The notes beneath the pieces are model-generated. The model was not told where the DNA came from, did not search any database, and saw only the letters and a list, made by a program, of their open reading frames with translations. This document shows, piece by piece, positions 15,996 through 23,815 of a DNA stretch of 35,794 nt. The stretch is from Thermoproteota archaeon. GTDB taxonomy: Archaea; Thermoproteota; Thermoprotei_A; Sulfolobales; Desulfurococcaceae. The translations under genes and the position numbers were made by a program. Location: the NCBI GenBank assembly GCA_030550615.1, contig JAUQPA010000011.1:1-35794 (forward strand), written 5' to 3'. Numbering within the stretch: the stretch's first letter is position 1; the number at the start of each line of letters is the position of its first letter.

Positions 15996-17930
15996 TTGAA
16001 GGAGATGTGGCCTTTAACAGTTAGGCTTTTCTGGGATCCATGGAGAAATACACCAGTAATTAAACCCAAACAGGAGGAAATAGATCTTTTGTATCAGTTG
16101 AAGCTGAGTGAACCGGGAGATGCACGCCCAGCTTTTCGTGGAGATCATGAAAGATTGAGAACAGCGATAGTCTATGAATTTGGAGATGATAAACTATATA
16201 GAAGATACATCGAAGGCAGATTTCTCCTCCTGAATAAAGTACCGCACTGGGATGTAATGTACGAAGTAGTGAGCTCAGGTAATGTTATAGGTCAACTATA
16301 CTATGATCCTTACATATCAACCTGGCGATTCAGATTAACTTATCAAGGAGCATACTTAGCTTACCAAGACAACATCGTGGACGTGGTTAAAGGCAAGCCC
16401 CCGTTCCATGTGGATAAAGCCATAGAATCAAATATAAGCACTAGTAGCAGGCAGGTAGTAATAGTAGATGAGAAAGGCTCGGTGAGAGGAGTTGGAGAAG
16501 TTATAAGCAATAAAGTTGTTGTAACCAAGGTGTTTTACGATAAAACACTACCTGTTGAGACCAGCGGTAAAACCGCTTCCTTGGAAGATGTCTTGAAGTA
16601 CAATAGAGAAGGATTGGAAGCTCTCGAGGAAAAAGCTATCAAATACCTTAAAAGAATACAAAATCGATATCCAAGTCTTAAACCGGTTGTATCTTACTCA
16701 GGTGGAAAAGATAGTCTTGTAACACTGGATTTAGCCCATAGGGCTTATGGAAGCTTAGAAATAATATTCAACGACACGGGTCTTGAAATGCCTGAGACAT
16801 TAAACAACGTTGAGAAAGTAGCTGATTTATATGGACATAAGCTCTACGTTGCATCAGCAGGAGATATATTCTGGAGAGCTGTAGAGGTTTTTGGTCCACC
16901 TGGGAAAGATTACCGATGGTGTTGTAAAGTAGCTAAACTAGTTCCAATAGCTAAACTAACTAAGACTGTTTGGCCTGGTGGAGCATTAAACCTGGTTGGC
17001 CAAAGAGCGTACGAATCCCTTGATCGCGCGAAAAGCCCTCTTGTATGGAGAAATAAGTGGATTCCACACATGATTAGTACTACCCCCATTCAATACTGGA
17101 GTCAATTAGCGTGTTGGCTATACATATACAAGTACAAGCTACCATACAATAGGCTCTATGAAGAGGGCTTTGATAGACTTGGTTGTTATTTATGTCCTTC
17201 ATGTGCTCTAGCTGAATATCGGGACGTGGAGAGAAAATACCCGGAGCTGTGGAGTAAATGGCTAAGTGTTCTCGAGAAGTGGCGTGATAAATTAAATATG
17301 CCTAGCGAGTGGATCAGCATGGGTTTATGGAGATGGTTAACCCCAGCAACAGCGAAGAAAAGAATAATTCACCGCCTGCCAGGGTATTCTATTAACTGGA
17401 GAGACGAGTACTTGTCGAGAATACGCGGTAGCAGAGTAAGTATTATACCCGAAGAAGTAATAAATGCAAATAAGTCGCTGGTATTGAAGTTTAATAACGA
17501 GTTAGTAACCGAGGAGAAAAGAGAAATCTTCATTAAAAACATTGTTAACGTTGGCTTCAACATAATCAACGAGAACCCGCTGGTTTTCGAGAAGAATGGA
17601 AACGTGTTTGAGTTAACGGGGGAAATATTGAGGGTCACAATGCAGGAGGAAAGCGAGGGATTCGAGGACCTGGTCGATGTATTAAAAGTAGTTTACCGAA
17701 TAAACGGATGCGTTCATTGCGGAAGCTGTGTCTTATGGTCTAAGAAAGGAGCTGTGAAACTAACGCAGAATGGTCCTTATCCCGTGGAGCACTTGAATGA
17801 AAAGCAAGCGAGGTTGTACATAGATGTGTGTCCTATAAGTGATCAGCTAGTAGAGAAAGTAATTGTACCATTAATAACGAATGATTATAAATCATACAAA
17901 AGAAAATCACGTAGAAAACCCATACTATAG
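15996..17930 (+). CDS. PP-loop (PAPS reductase-like) protein fused to a ferredoxin-like domain
   Basis: A 644-residue multidomain protein. Residues about 150-185 look like a PUA domain (RQVVIVDEKGSVRGVGEVISNKVVVTKVFY). Residues about 225-420 are a CysH-type PP-loop ATP-pyrophosphatase with SGGKDS (235-240), a FNDTGLEMPET loop and RWCCKVAKLVP. A cysteine cluster CYLCPSC (397-403) follows, and a C-terminal ferredoxin-like motif CVHCGSC (572-578) with CP near 612 suggests a 4Fe-4S centre. Archaeal proteins of this layout are annotated as PAPS reductase-like, but the PUA domain points to RNA, so thiolation of tRNA is a possible role; neither is proven. The start is TTG after SD GGTGG; ATG 16005 has its GGAG too close. 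The stop overlaps the convergent Lhr stop. Confidence 0.85.
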   Translation: MKEMWPLTVRLFWDPWRNTPVIKPKQEEIDLLYQLKLSEPGDARPAFRGDHERLRTAIVYEFGDDKLYRRYIEGRFLLLNKVPHWDVMYEVVSSGNVIGQLYYDPYISTWRFRLTYQGAYLAYQDNIVDVVKGKPPFHVDKAIESNISTSSRQVVIVDEKGSVRGVGEVISNKVVVTKVFYDKTLPVETSGKTASLEDVLKYNREGLEALEEKAIKYLKRIQNRYPSLKPVVSYSGGKDSLVTLDLAHRAYGSLEIIFNDTGLEMPETLNNVEKVADLYGHKLYVASAGDIFWRAVEVFGPPGKDYRWCCKVAKLVPIAKLTKTVWPGGALNLVGQRAYESLDRAKSPLVWRNKWIPHMISTTPIQYWSQLACWLYIYKYKLPYNRLYEEGFDRLGCYLCPSCALAEYRDVERKYPELWSKWLSVLEKWRDKLNMPSEWISMGLWRWLTPATAKKRIIHRLPGYSINWRDEYLSRIRGSRVSIIPEEVINANKSLVLKFNNELVTEEKREIFIKNIVNVGFNIINENPLVFEKNGNVFELTGEILRVTMQEESEGFEDLVDVLKVVYRINGCVHCGSCVLWSKKGAVKLTQNGPYPVEHLNEKQARLYIDVCPISDQLVEKVIVPLITNDYKSYKRKSRRKPIL

Positions 17931-20759
17931 ATCCTTCTTCTTATCCTTAAGGTACTTCTTTATCTTCAAGAAATGTAATTCGTATTCGTATAGGACCTTG
18001 ATGAGATCCTCTCCACTCAAGATCTTGTTGATGATCTTAACTGCGTCACGAGTACCAACGCCTGGCGTAGATAATGCTAATACAGCTTTATCACCATATC
18101 TGTATAATAGTATAGCCCGCTCAACTAGATCTTTATGCATCTTCTGCTCCTCGACACTTAATTTTTCCCCTTTCCTAAGTTTCTTTACTAACTCTATTTC
18201 CTCGGTGGCATCTCCTTTAATTAGAGTTAACGTAGCTAAACCACATCTTGGACAGGAGTACTTATTCATTTTAATTACTTCTCCGACTTTGTTTTCCTTG
18301 AAATAACCACATTTAAGGCATAGTATTGAAATGCTTCGGTTTAGTAATCGCTCTAGAAAGCTGTTAGTGTCCAGCGGCGGGATCTCTTTCAACACCGGTA
18401 TTTCAATGTACCCGAGTAATATTAAGTGATGATCTTGAATTTTGTCATATTTTCTTAAAGTAACTTTTATTTTATTAATTGCGATTTTTTCGGTTAATTT
18501 CATGAAGGACTCGATATCATAGTCTCTTATTAAAACCTCCTTTAGAGCCTCTTTTCCAATAATAGTATCGGTAAATGCCTCCAGTAATCTTCTATTTACT
18601 TGTGTTGCTTCAGGCGAGATTGCGCCAAATCTTTGTGCAACCTGGTATATTCTCCACAAGTACTGTGTGCTATCCTTGGCAATTCTTTCTATTACCTCTC
18701 CATTTGCATACTCGTGGAGTTTATTGAGAACTTCATGTATTTTATCAACGGGGTTTCTTCCGGGCTCAAGTATACTTGTTTTCTGAAATTGTATAATAAT
18801 TGAATAAGGCGTTGAATGAACGTTGATCTTCAGGTAGGGATACGTTGATTTTAAAACATATTTTAATATATCTCTAACGAGGGCGTTAACTTTCGTTCCT
18901 CCATATATGTTAATAATAACGATGTCGAATCCTTGAATGTAATCCACTGTTATGTTTTCTACATCCCCTAGATCGCTCGCGCTCTTCAATCGATCGGGAT
19001 CAATACTCTTCTCCAACAAGTTTTCCAGGTGTGGTGGTAATTTAGATTGTTCTTTAATATGCTTCACTACCTCACCTACTTGTTGAGCAACCTCGTATTC
19101 AACTGGTATATTTTCCCCTTCCCAATGAGGAATAATGATTTCTTCTTTGAGTATTCCGGCAGATTCAACGTATAGTTTCTGCTCGTTTTCATCATAACTA
19201 ATAATTCTCCACGGTCTTCCAGCTAGAACTATTATGTCACCTGGATTTAGGTTTACAACGACATATTCTTCATCCAAGGTGCCTACTTTCTTGTTTGACC
19301 CAGCTTCAATGACTTGGACATCTCTCGTTGAAGGTATCATTGATGTTTTATACAGGTATAGTTTGGTTTTTCTAGTTGATTGCACTGTTTTATCATTGAT
19401 TTTAATGACACGAGTATACGCAAGATAATCTAGTACTTCATTAAACTCGCTTCTTGCGAGATTCCTAAATAACGGGTGCGCTGTGATTACATCGTAGAGT
19501 TCATCTACTAGTACCCCATTGGGATGCATGTATACGTATAGGGAGATTGCATACGCTAGGACATCCAGAGGCTTTGGTATTATGATCTCTCGTTCTAATA
19601 ATCCATTGATTGCACGCCACGTTATAACGCATGATTCGAGTAAGTGCAGAAGATTACTTGTTGTGATTACTTCTCCTTTACTCACGTCTCCTAGTTTATG
19701 GCGGCTTCTACCTACTCTTTGAATTAATCTTATTGCTTGTCTCGGAGACATGTACTGTATAACGTATTCAACGTGACCTATGTCTATACCAAGCTCTAGA
19801 CTAGAAGTTGATACGAGCATGTTTAACTTCCGATCTCTGAAGTCGCGTTCAACTTTTTCGCGATGCGCTCTAGATAAGCTGCCATGGTGAACGTCCAGGG
19901 AAATGTTCAGCTGTAGTTCATTTACTAGTTTACCTAGTAGAGCACTTAAGCTTTCTGCCAATGATCTAGTGTTAGTAAATACTAGAATATATTTATTTTG
20001 TTTCGTTTTCTCAACTATGTCTTCAATTCTTGCTGATAGTTCATCATCACCAACTATGCTGTTAATATCGTTACATAGGGGTTTCCCGCAATTAGGATAA
20101 ACAACTTTTACATCAAGTTTTCTAATCGATGGATCCTTCAATACCTTGACGTGATCATTCGCATTAAATGAGATAAGACTCTTAGCTTTTTCCTCGTCGT
20201 TGAGTGTTGCAGATAGCGCTATCTTCACTAATTTCTTTCCAAGAATTTTCTCAACTAGGTAAAGGGAGGTAAATAAAAGCAATCCTCTTTTACTTTCAAG
20301 TAGATCGCGGTATTCATCTATTATAACGTACTCTAAGTTATTCAAGTGTACTCGCATTTCATCATTTACAAGAATATAATTGAAAGTTTCAGGGGTTGTT
20401 ACTAGTATATGTGGAGGTGAATGAGCAATGCTTTTTCTAATTGATGCAGGGGTGTCACCGTGTCTTACACCCACGTTTAAACCAAAGCACTTAGCGATCT
20501 GATTTAATCTTCTCTCTATGTCTCGATTCAACGCTCTAAGAGGCGTAATGTATATTGCCGCTATGGGCTTGCTTTTATTAAGCGATATCTTTAACATCAC
20601 GGGAAAAACTGCTGCTTCGGTTTTACCGCTTCCCGTGGGGGCAACTATTATTAATGATCTATTGTTTTTAACTACCTCTACTAGGCTTTTCTTCTGGATC
20701 TCGGTTAGTTTTTGATAACCCAGGTCTCTAAGACATACTGCTATTTTATTGAAATCCAT
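17925..20759 (-). CDS. Lhr-type superfamily 2 helicase with C-terminal zinc ribbon
   Basis: A 944-residue DEAD/H-like helicase. The motifs are APTGSGKTE (about 40-48, Walker A), TPLRALNRD, the RHGDTP region, TTPET, DEYR (about 148-151, motif II), LSAT, STSSLELGIDIG and RLIQRVGRSRHK (motif VI). The spacing and the LELGIDIG/RVGRS pair mark the Lhr family, DNA/RNA helicases linked to repair in archaea. Motif II is DEYR rather than the usual DEIH. Near residue 810-840 is CLKCGYFKEN...CPRCG, a zinc ribbon not part of the basic Lhr core. An ATG start at 20759 about 24 bases from a TATA-like element suggests a leaderless mRNA. Ski2-like archaeal helicases are a less likely alternative. Confidence 0.88.
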   Translation of the reverse strand: MDFNKIAVCLRDLGYQKLTEIQKKSLVEVVKNNRSLIIVAPTGSGKTEAAVFPVMLKISLNKSKPIAAIYITPLRALNRDIERRLNQIAKCFGLNVGVRHGDTPASIRKSIAHSPPHILVTTPETFNYILVNDEMRVHLNNLEYVIIDEYRDLLESKRGLLLFTSLYLVEKILGKKLVKIALSATLNDEEKAKSLISFNANDHVKVLKDPSIRKLDVKVVYPNCGKPLCNDINSIVGDDELSARIEDIVEKTKQNKYILVFTNTRSLAESLSALLGKLVNELQLNISLDVHHGSLSRAHREKVERDFRDRKLNMLVSTSSLELGIDIGHVEYVIQYMSPRQAIRLIQRVGRSRHKLGDVSKGEVITTSNLLHLLESCVITWRAINGLLEREIIIPKPLDVLAYAISLYVYMHPNGVLVDELYDVITAHPLFRNLARSEFNEVLDYLAYTRVIKINDKTVQSTRKTKLYLYKTSMIPSTRDVQVIEAGSNKKVGTLDEEYVVVNLNPGDIIVLAGRPWRIISYDENEQKLYVESAGILKEEIIIPHWEGENIPVEYEVAQQVGEVVKHIKEQSKLPPHLENLLEKSIDPDRLKSASDLGDVENITVDYIQGFDIVIINIYGGTKVNALVRDILKYVLKSTYPYLKINVHSTPYSIIIQFQKTSILEPGRNPVDKIHEVLNKLHEYANGEVIERIAKDSTQYLWRIYQVAQRFGAISPEATQVNRRLLEAFTDTIIGKEALKEVLIRDYDIESFMKLTEKIAINKIKVTLRKYDKIQDHHLILLGYIEIPVLKEIPPLDTNSFLERLLNRSISILCLKCGYFKENKVGEVIKMNKYSCPRCGLATLTLIKGDATEEIELVKKLRKGEKLSVEEQKMHKDLVERAILLYRYGDKAVLALSTPGVGTRDAVKIINKILSGEDLIKVLYEYELHFLKIKKYLKDKKKDL

Positions 20760-20809
20760 GGTTATTACAAACCGAAGATATAAATTTGGTTAAATCCAAT
20801 TTAAACCTC
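20760..20809. promoter_or_regulatory. Shared divergent promoter, Lhr helicase / membrane HerA ATPase
   Basis: Only 50 bases separate the two start codons. A single near-palindromic AT element, AGATATAAATTT (20776-20787), can be read as TATA on both strands. It lies about 25 bases from the helicase ATG (20759) and about 28 from ATG 20810, so both mRNAs would be leaderless or nearly so. No SD is visible for either gene. Confidence 0.55.
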
Positions 20810-22738
20810 ATGAGTAAAGTGTCGGGAATGAACAAGCATAATATGTTAAAATACAGTAGAACGTACGGCGTAATGGTTATAAATATTATAATGTTCTACA
20901 TGTTCAATGAAATACTAAAGGGAAGATCGATCTCCTCGGGTAGTAGTATAGTAGGTCTCGTTAGCGTAGCTTTCACAACATTCTTTCTTAATTCGATCTC
21001 ATATGTTGCTTTATCGGTAGCACATGTATTAGTAGTTTTAGTACTTACAATGGATTTGCTTTCAGCGTATCTAAATAGAGTCTTGTTTGCACTATACGTG
21101 TTTCTTATTCATGGTTTAAATAGTTACGTTGCTTTAATGGAAGCTTCGAGCTTACTACTATCTATTATAATAGTTAGATTAATTAAGATTGCTCAGATCA
21201 CACTAGCATCGCCTATAGCTAATTTAACTAAAATACAGTGGAGTAAGTCGCGGAGAAAACTTGAAGCACCAGAGTTACCTCTGATACTGGCTTCACACAG
21301 CTTGGCATCATCGCTGCTGTTCTTATTATTTATCCATGTCATCGGCTTCAATGTATTGATCGACAGAGCGCTATTCTTTATTGCATTTAACATAGCTCTG
21401 CCTTTACTACTACTTATAGTAGGTATAATTATAAGCACGAGCTCGGAGATATCGGAGTACGAGCTAGTCGGGTTTGCAAGCGGCTTGAGCTTAATGGGTT
21501 TCGTTCCTTTCCTAGCATCATTATCCACCTCGGAGAACAGTCTTTTCCACTATGATTTAAGAAAAATAGTGTATGCTCACGCCCCAGGACTCTATCTCGG
21601 CGAAGCAGAAGCTTTCTTAACTTACGGTGCCCCCAGGAATATGTATGAAAAACTAGCGAGGCATGGGATCTCGGTGAAAACTAGTGAAAAAACCTGGTAT
21701 TGGCGAAGAACAAGACATCCTATTTACGTTAGATTAGATGAGTTGAACACTCCTCACGTGATCATAATAGGGGCATCGGGCTCCGGTAAAACATCTCTAG
21801 CTAAGCACATAGCTGTGAGTTCAAGTAAGCAATATGGATACAACTTAGTAATAATTGATCCGCACGGTGAATATAAAGACATCGCTGATATAGCGAAGTG
21901 TAGAGTAATAGATGCTTCTAAACATGTTTTTAATCCACTATATCTCGAGAACACCTCGCCGAGAGAAAGAGCTCTTCAATTATCTCACGTTATATCAACG
22001 ATTTTTAAACTAGGCCTTTTACAGAGGCAAATGCTCGAAGAAATAATACTAAAAGCATACGAGTCTAAGGGAATAATCCAAGAGGATCAGTCCACTTGGG
22101 CGAAAACACCTCCCACAATCGATGATTTGGTAGCAACTTGTAGAGAACTAGGGGAAATTTCCCAGGAATACATGCGTGTTTTGCCGTACCTTATTTTACT
22201 ACGAGAAAACATAGGTTCAGGAACATTGCTGAGTATCGATGAATTATTCTCTGGAAACGTTATTATAGACATAAGCGGGTTCTCAAGTGATTTCGCGAGA
22301 GCACTGTTTCTCGATACTTTGATGTACATGTTGATCAACAAAATGTATAGTATGAAAAGCGCCAAGAGAATTCAAATCGTATTCGAAGAAGCAAGGGGAT
22401 TAATGCCGAGGAAACTATCCAGAGAACTTCTTTCTAGGTTATTTACTGAAAGCAGAAAATTCGGTTTCTCCATAATAGTTATCTCTCAGGAACTACATGG
22501 GATACCTAGGGTGTTAATAAATAACGCTGGGTTACGAGTGTTCTTTGTGCTAAATGAACCTAAGAGCATTGAAGGCGCATCTAAGATCATTGCTGGATCA
22601 GATGTAAGGGACAAAATACAGGTGATCTCCGAAGCTCTCAGAGCACTTGATTCCCACGTGTTTATACTGCATGTAACAGGTGTTGAAACAGTATTTGTTG
22701 CCAGATCCCCTCTTTTACCAACCTTATCTAGTCGGTGA
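20810..22738 (+). CDS. Membrane-anchored HerA/FtsK-like ATPase
   Basis: A two-part protein of about 642 residues. The first 240 residues hold some six to eight hydrophobic helices. The rest is a HerA/VirB4-class motor with Walker A GASGSGKTS, a HerA-like LVIIDPHGEY, an Arg-rich ESRKFGFSIIVISQEL sensor segment, and a Walker B position reading IQIVFEEARG. The usual Walker B aspartate appears to be glutamate (EE instead of DE). Sulfolobus CedB is described as a membrane-bound HerA/VirB4 homologue, so this protein is a second CedB candidate about 5 kb from the ced-like cassette. It may instead be an independent DNA-pumping ATPase. The track starts at TTG 20786; ATG 20810 fits the promoter better. 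Confidence 0.75.
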   Translation: MSKVSGMNKHNMLKYSRTYGVMVINIIMFYMFNEILKGRSISSGSSIVGLVSVAFTTFFLNSISYVALSVAHVLVVLVLTMDLLSAYLNRVLFALYVFLIHGLNSYVALMEASSLLLSIIIVRLIKIAQITLASPIANLTKIQWSKSRRKLEAPELPLILASHSLASSLLFLLFIHVIGFNVLIDRALFFIAFNIALPLLLLIVGIIISTSSEISEYELVGFASGLSLMGFVPFLASLSTSENSLFHYDLRKIVYAHAPGLYLGEAEAFLTYGAPRNMYEKLARHGISVKTSEKTWYWRRTRHPIYVRLDELNTPHVIIIGASGSGKTSLAKHIAVSSSKQYGYNLVIIDPHGEYKDIADIAKCRVIDASKHVFNPLYLENTSPRERALQLSHVISTIFKLGLLQRQMLEEIILKAYESKGIIQEDQSTWAKTPPTIDDLVATCRELGEISQEYMRVLPYLILLRENIGSGTLLSIDELFSGNVIIDISGFSSDFARALFLDTLMYMLINKMYSMKSAKRIQIVFEEARGLMPRKLSRELLSRLFTESRKFGFSIIVISQELHGIPRVLINNAGLRVFFVLNEPKSIEGASKIIAGSDVRDKIQVISEALRALDSHVFILHVTGVETVFVARSPLLPTLSSR

Positions 22739-22754
22739 ACAAGGTTATTAATCC

Positions 22755-22768
22755 TGATATATAAAATC
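22755..22768 (+). promoter_or_regulatory. TATA box of rpo13-like gene
   Basis: TAATCCTGATATATAAAATCC provides a BRE-like and TATA element. Transcription would begin near 22786, with SD AGGTGAT at 22789-22795 ahead of the TTG start at 22801. Confidence 0.55.
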
Positions 22769-22800
22769 CCGTATAAACTAGTGTTCATAGGTGATGTTTT

Positions 22801-23112
22801 TTGATTAGCGAGGAGGAAATCACGGAAGTTGAAGTTGAGGAGAAACACGAAGAAGAAGAGGAGGCTGAGGAGGAAAAAGCAGAGGTTGTGCTTGATCAAT
22901 TGAAATTGCTTCTAGATGTAACAAAAATATGGCGTAGAGTACTTAGAAATGAAACATCAATCGAGGAGCTTAAATCAGCATCATCAGTAAAGCTGGCTAA
23001 GCAAGCTACTAAAACTAAAATCCGGGGAAAACCCGAGAAGAGGAAAGCAAAGGAAGCTAAGAAAGTTTCTAAGCGCAAAACATCCAAGAAAACAGGTAAG
23101 AGAGCGAAGTAG
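22801..23112 (+). CDS. rpo13: RNA polymerase subunit Rpo13-like protein
   Basis: A 103-residue protein with three parts. Residues 1-27 are very acidic. A helix-turn-helix-sized centre follows, LDQLKLLLDVTKIWRRVLRNETSIEELKSA, and the last 40 residues are a strongly basic tail (KAKEAKKVSKRKTSKKTGKRAK). This acid-HTH-basic layout, and the pattern of the centre (...LL...TKIW..LL.....S.EE.K), match my recollection of Sulfolobus Rpo13, a crenarchaeal-specific polymerase subunit that contacts downstream DNA. No other family with this pattern comes to mind. The start is TTG, six bases after AGGTGAT; the upstream ATG is closed by a stop in four codons. Confidence 0.75.
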   Translation: MISEEEITEVEVEEKHEEEEEAEEEKAEVVLDQLKLLLDVTKIWRRVLRNETSIEELKSASSVKLAKQATKTKIRGKPEKRKAKEAKKVSKRKTSKKTGKRAK

Positions 23113-23379
23113 TATTTCCGGGGTTCAGCTCTGTTATGGGTTTATGTTGGTTGACTTCATTACCTCATTTTTGTTCCCCTGCATCCCGCTCGGGTTCTCA
23201 TCGGGATTGGGGGCGTTCAGGGCGACCCCGGGCACCCCTGCATCTTGGTGCCTCGGGGAGAGCAGCCATCTAGAGCATCGGGCTGTTCTCAACCGTGTAC
23301 TATATAGAGTGCTTATGAATGCTCCAACTACATCAATCAATACAAACTTATGAAACCCAGAACAGTTGCGTTAGGAGCT
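23113..23379. other. Intergenic stretch with a GC-rich structured element (candidate ncRNA)
   Basis: There is no credible gene in these 267 bases; two overlapping short ORFs (plus 23144, minus 23134) look like shadows. The centre (23172-23305) is far more GC-rich than the surroundings, as functional RNAs are in hyperthermophiles. Three hairpins can be drawn: ATCCCG-13-CGGGAT inside CCCC/GGGG; CCCCG-GGCACC-10-GGTGCC-t-CGGGG; and GAGAGCAGCC-13-GGCTGTTCTC. The last has a G-U pair on the plus strand but an A-C mismatch on the minus strand, favouring plus. On the minus strand the first hairpin has a GATGA...CGAG kink-loop-like tip and an ACA just 3'. Strand and class are unresolved. Confidence 0.5.
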
Positions 23380-23757
23380 TTAATCTATTTGGCTGTATTC
23401 TATTTCACTATACCCTATCTCTTTCAATGCGTATTCAATTAAATCCTTTGAAACTCTTCTATCAAGTATTATTTCAACGATTTCTTCATTGTTTTCTATT
23501 AGCAATTTAATTTTATGAATTACTACTCTTCCACGAACTGCGTCGGAAGAATCTTTTGGGATAACTAGGTAACCATCGGATTTCCTACGTGCAGCACCGT
23601 AGTACTCGTTAAAGCTGTAGATCACTCTTCTGGCTTCTTCGAGGTCTTTTGTAACACCGTGTCTTCGAGTGATAGCATCGAGGAATTTTAACGCTTGATC
23701 TTTTCTTAACGTGACGTGAGGATACTTCGCTATGTCAACTAATACTTTTATTTTCAA
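23380..23757 (-). CDS. Conserved-looking hypothetical protein divergent from PCNA
   Basis: Not recognised. About 125 residues: KIKVLVDIAKYPHVTLRKDQALKFLDAITRRHGVTKDLEEARRVIYSFNEYYG, then a short beta-like middle (SDGYLVIPKDSSDAVRGRVVIHKIKLL) and a helical C-terminus. There are no cysteines and no membrane segment. The track starts at ATG 23796. TTG at 23757 has GTGGTG six bases upstream and leaves room for a promoter, because the track's start would place the PCNA TATA region inside this gene. ATG 23796/23793 remain possible. Divergence from PCNA suggests co-regulation, not function. Confidence 0.7.
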   Translation of the reverse strand: MKIKVLVDIAKYPHVTLRKDQALKFLDAITRRHGVTKDLEEARRVIYSFNEYYGAARRKSDGYLVIPKDSSDAVRGRVVIHKIKLLIENNEEIVEIILDRRVSKDLIEYALKEIGYSEIEYSQID

Positions 23758-23815
23758 CTTCAACACCACAGCTTTATATTCTTTTAAAACCATCATAAAT
23801 AATTCTGGGGAGACC
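23758..23815. promoter_or_regulatory. Divergent promoter region of PCNA and the neighbouring small gene
   Basis: CTTTATATTCTTTT (23772-23785) is a TATA candidate toward PCNA, giving a start near 23803. ATTATTTATG on the minus strand (about 23794-23803) is a candidate toward the small gene. SD GGGGAG (23807-23812) precedes the PCNA TTG. Confidence 0.4.

Noticed and set aside
20030-20100. GTGATGATGA on the minus strand inside the Lhr gene as a C/D RNA
   Set aside because: No properly spaced D' and D boxes; it is coding sequence for a GDDELS segment.
23134-23353. Overlapping 68-69 aa ORFs in the GC-rich element
   Set aside because: Both strands are open only because the region is short and GC-rich; no SD, and hairpins explain the sequence better.
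23113-23379. SRP RNA or RNase P RNA
   Set aside because: The SRP signatures (UGUAAC in the Alu part, GGAGCAGCC loop of helix 8) and RNase P conserved regions are absent; the size is also too small for RNase P.
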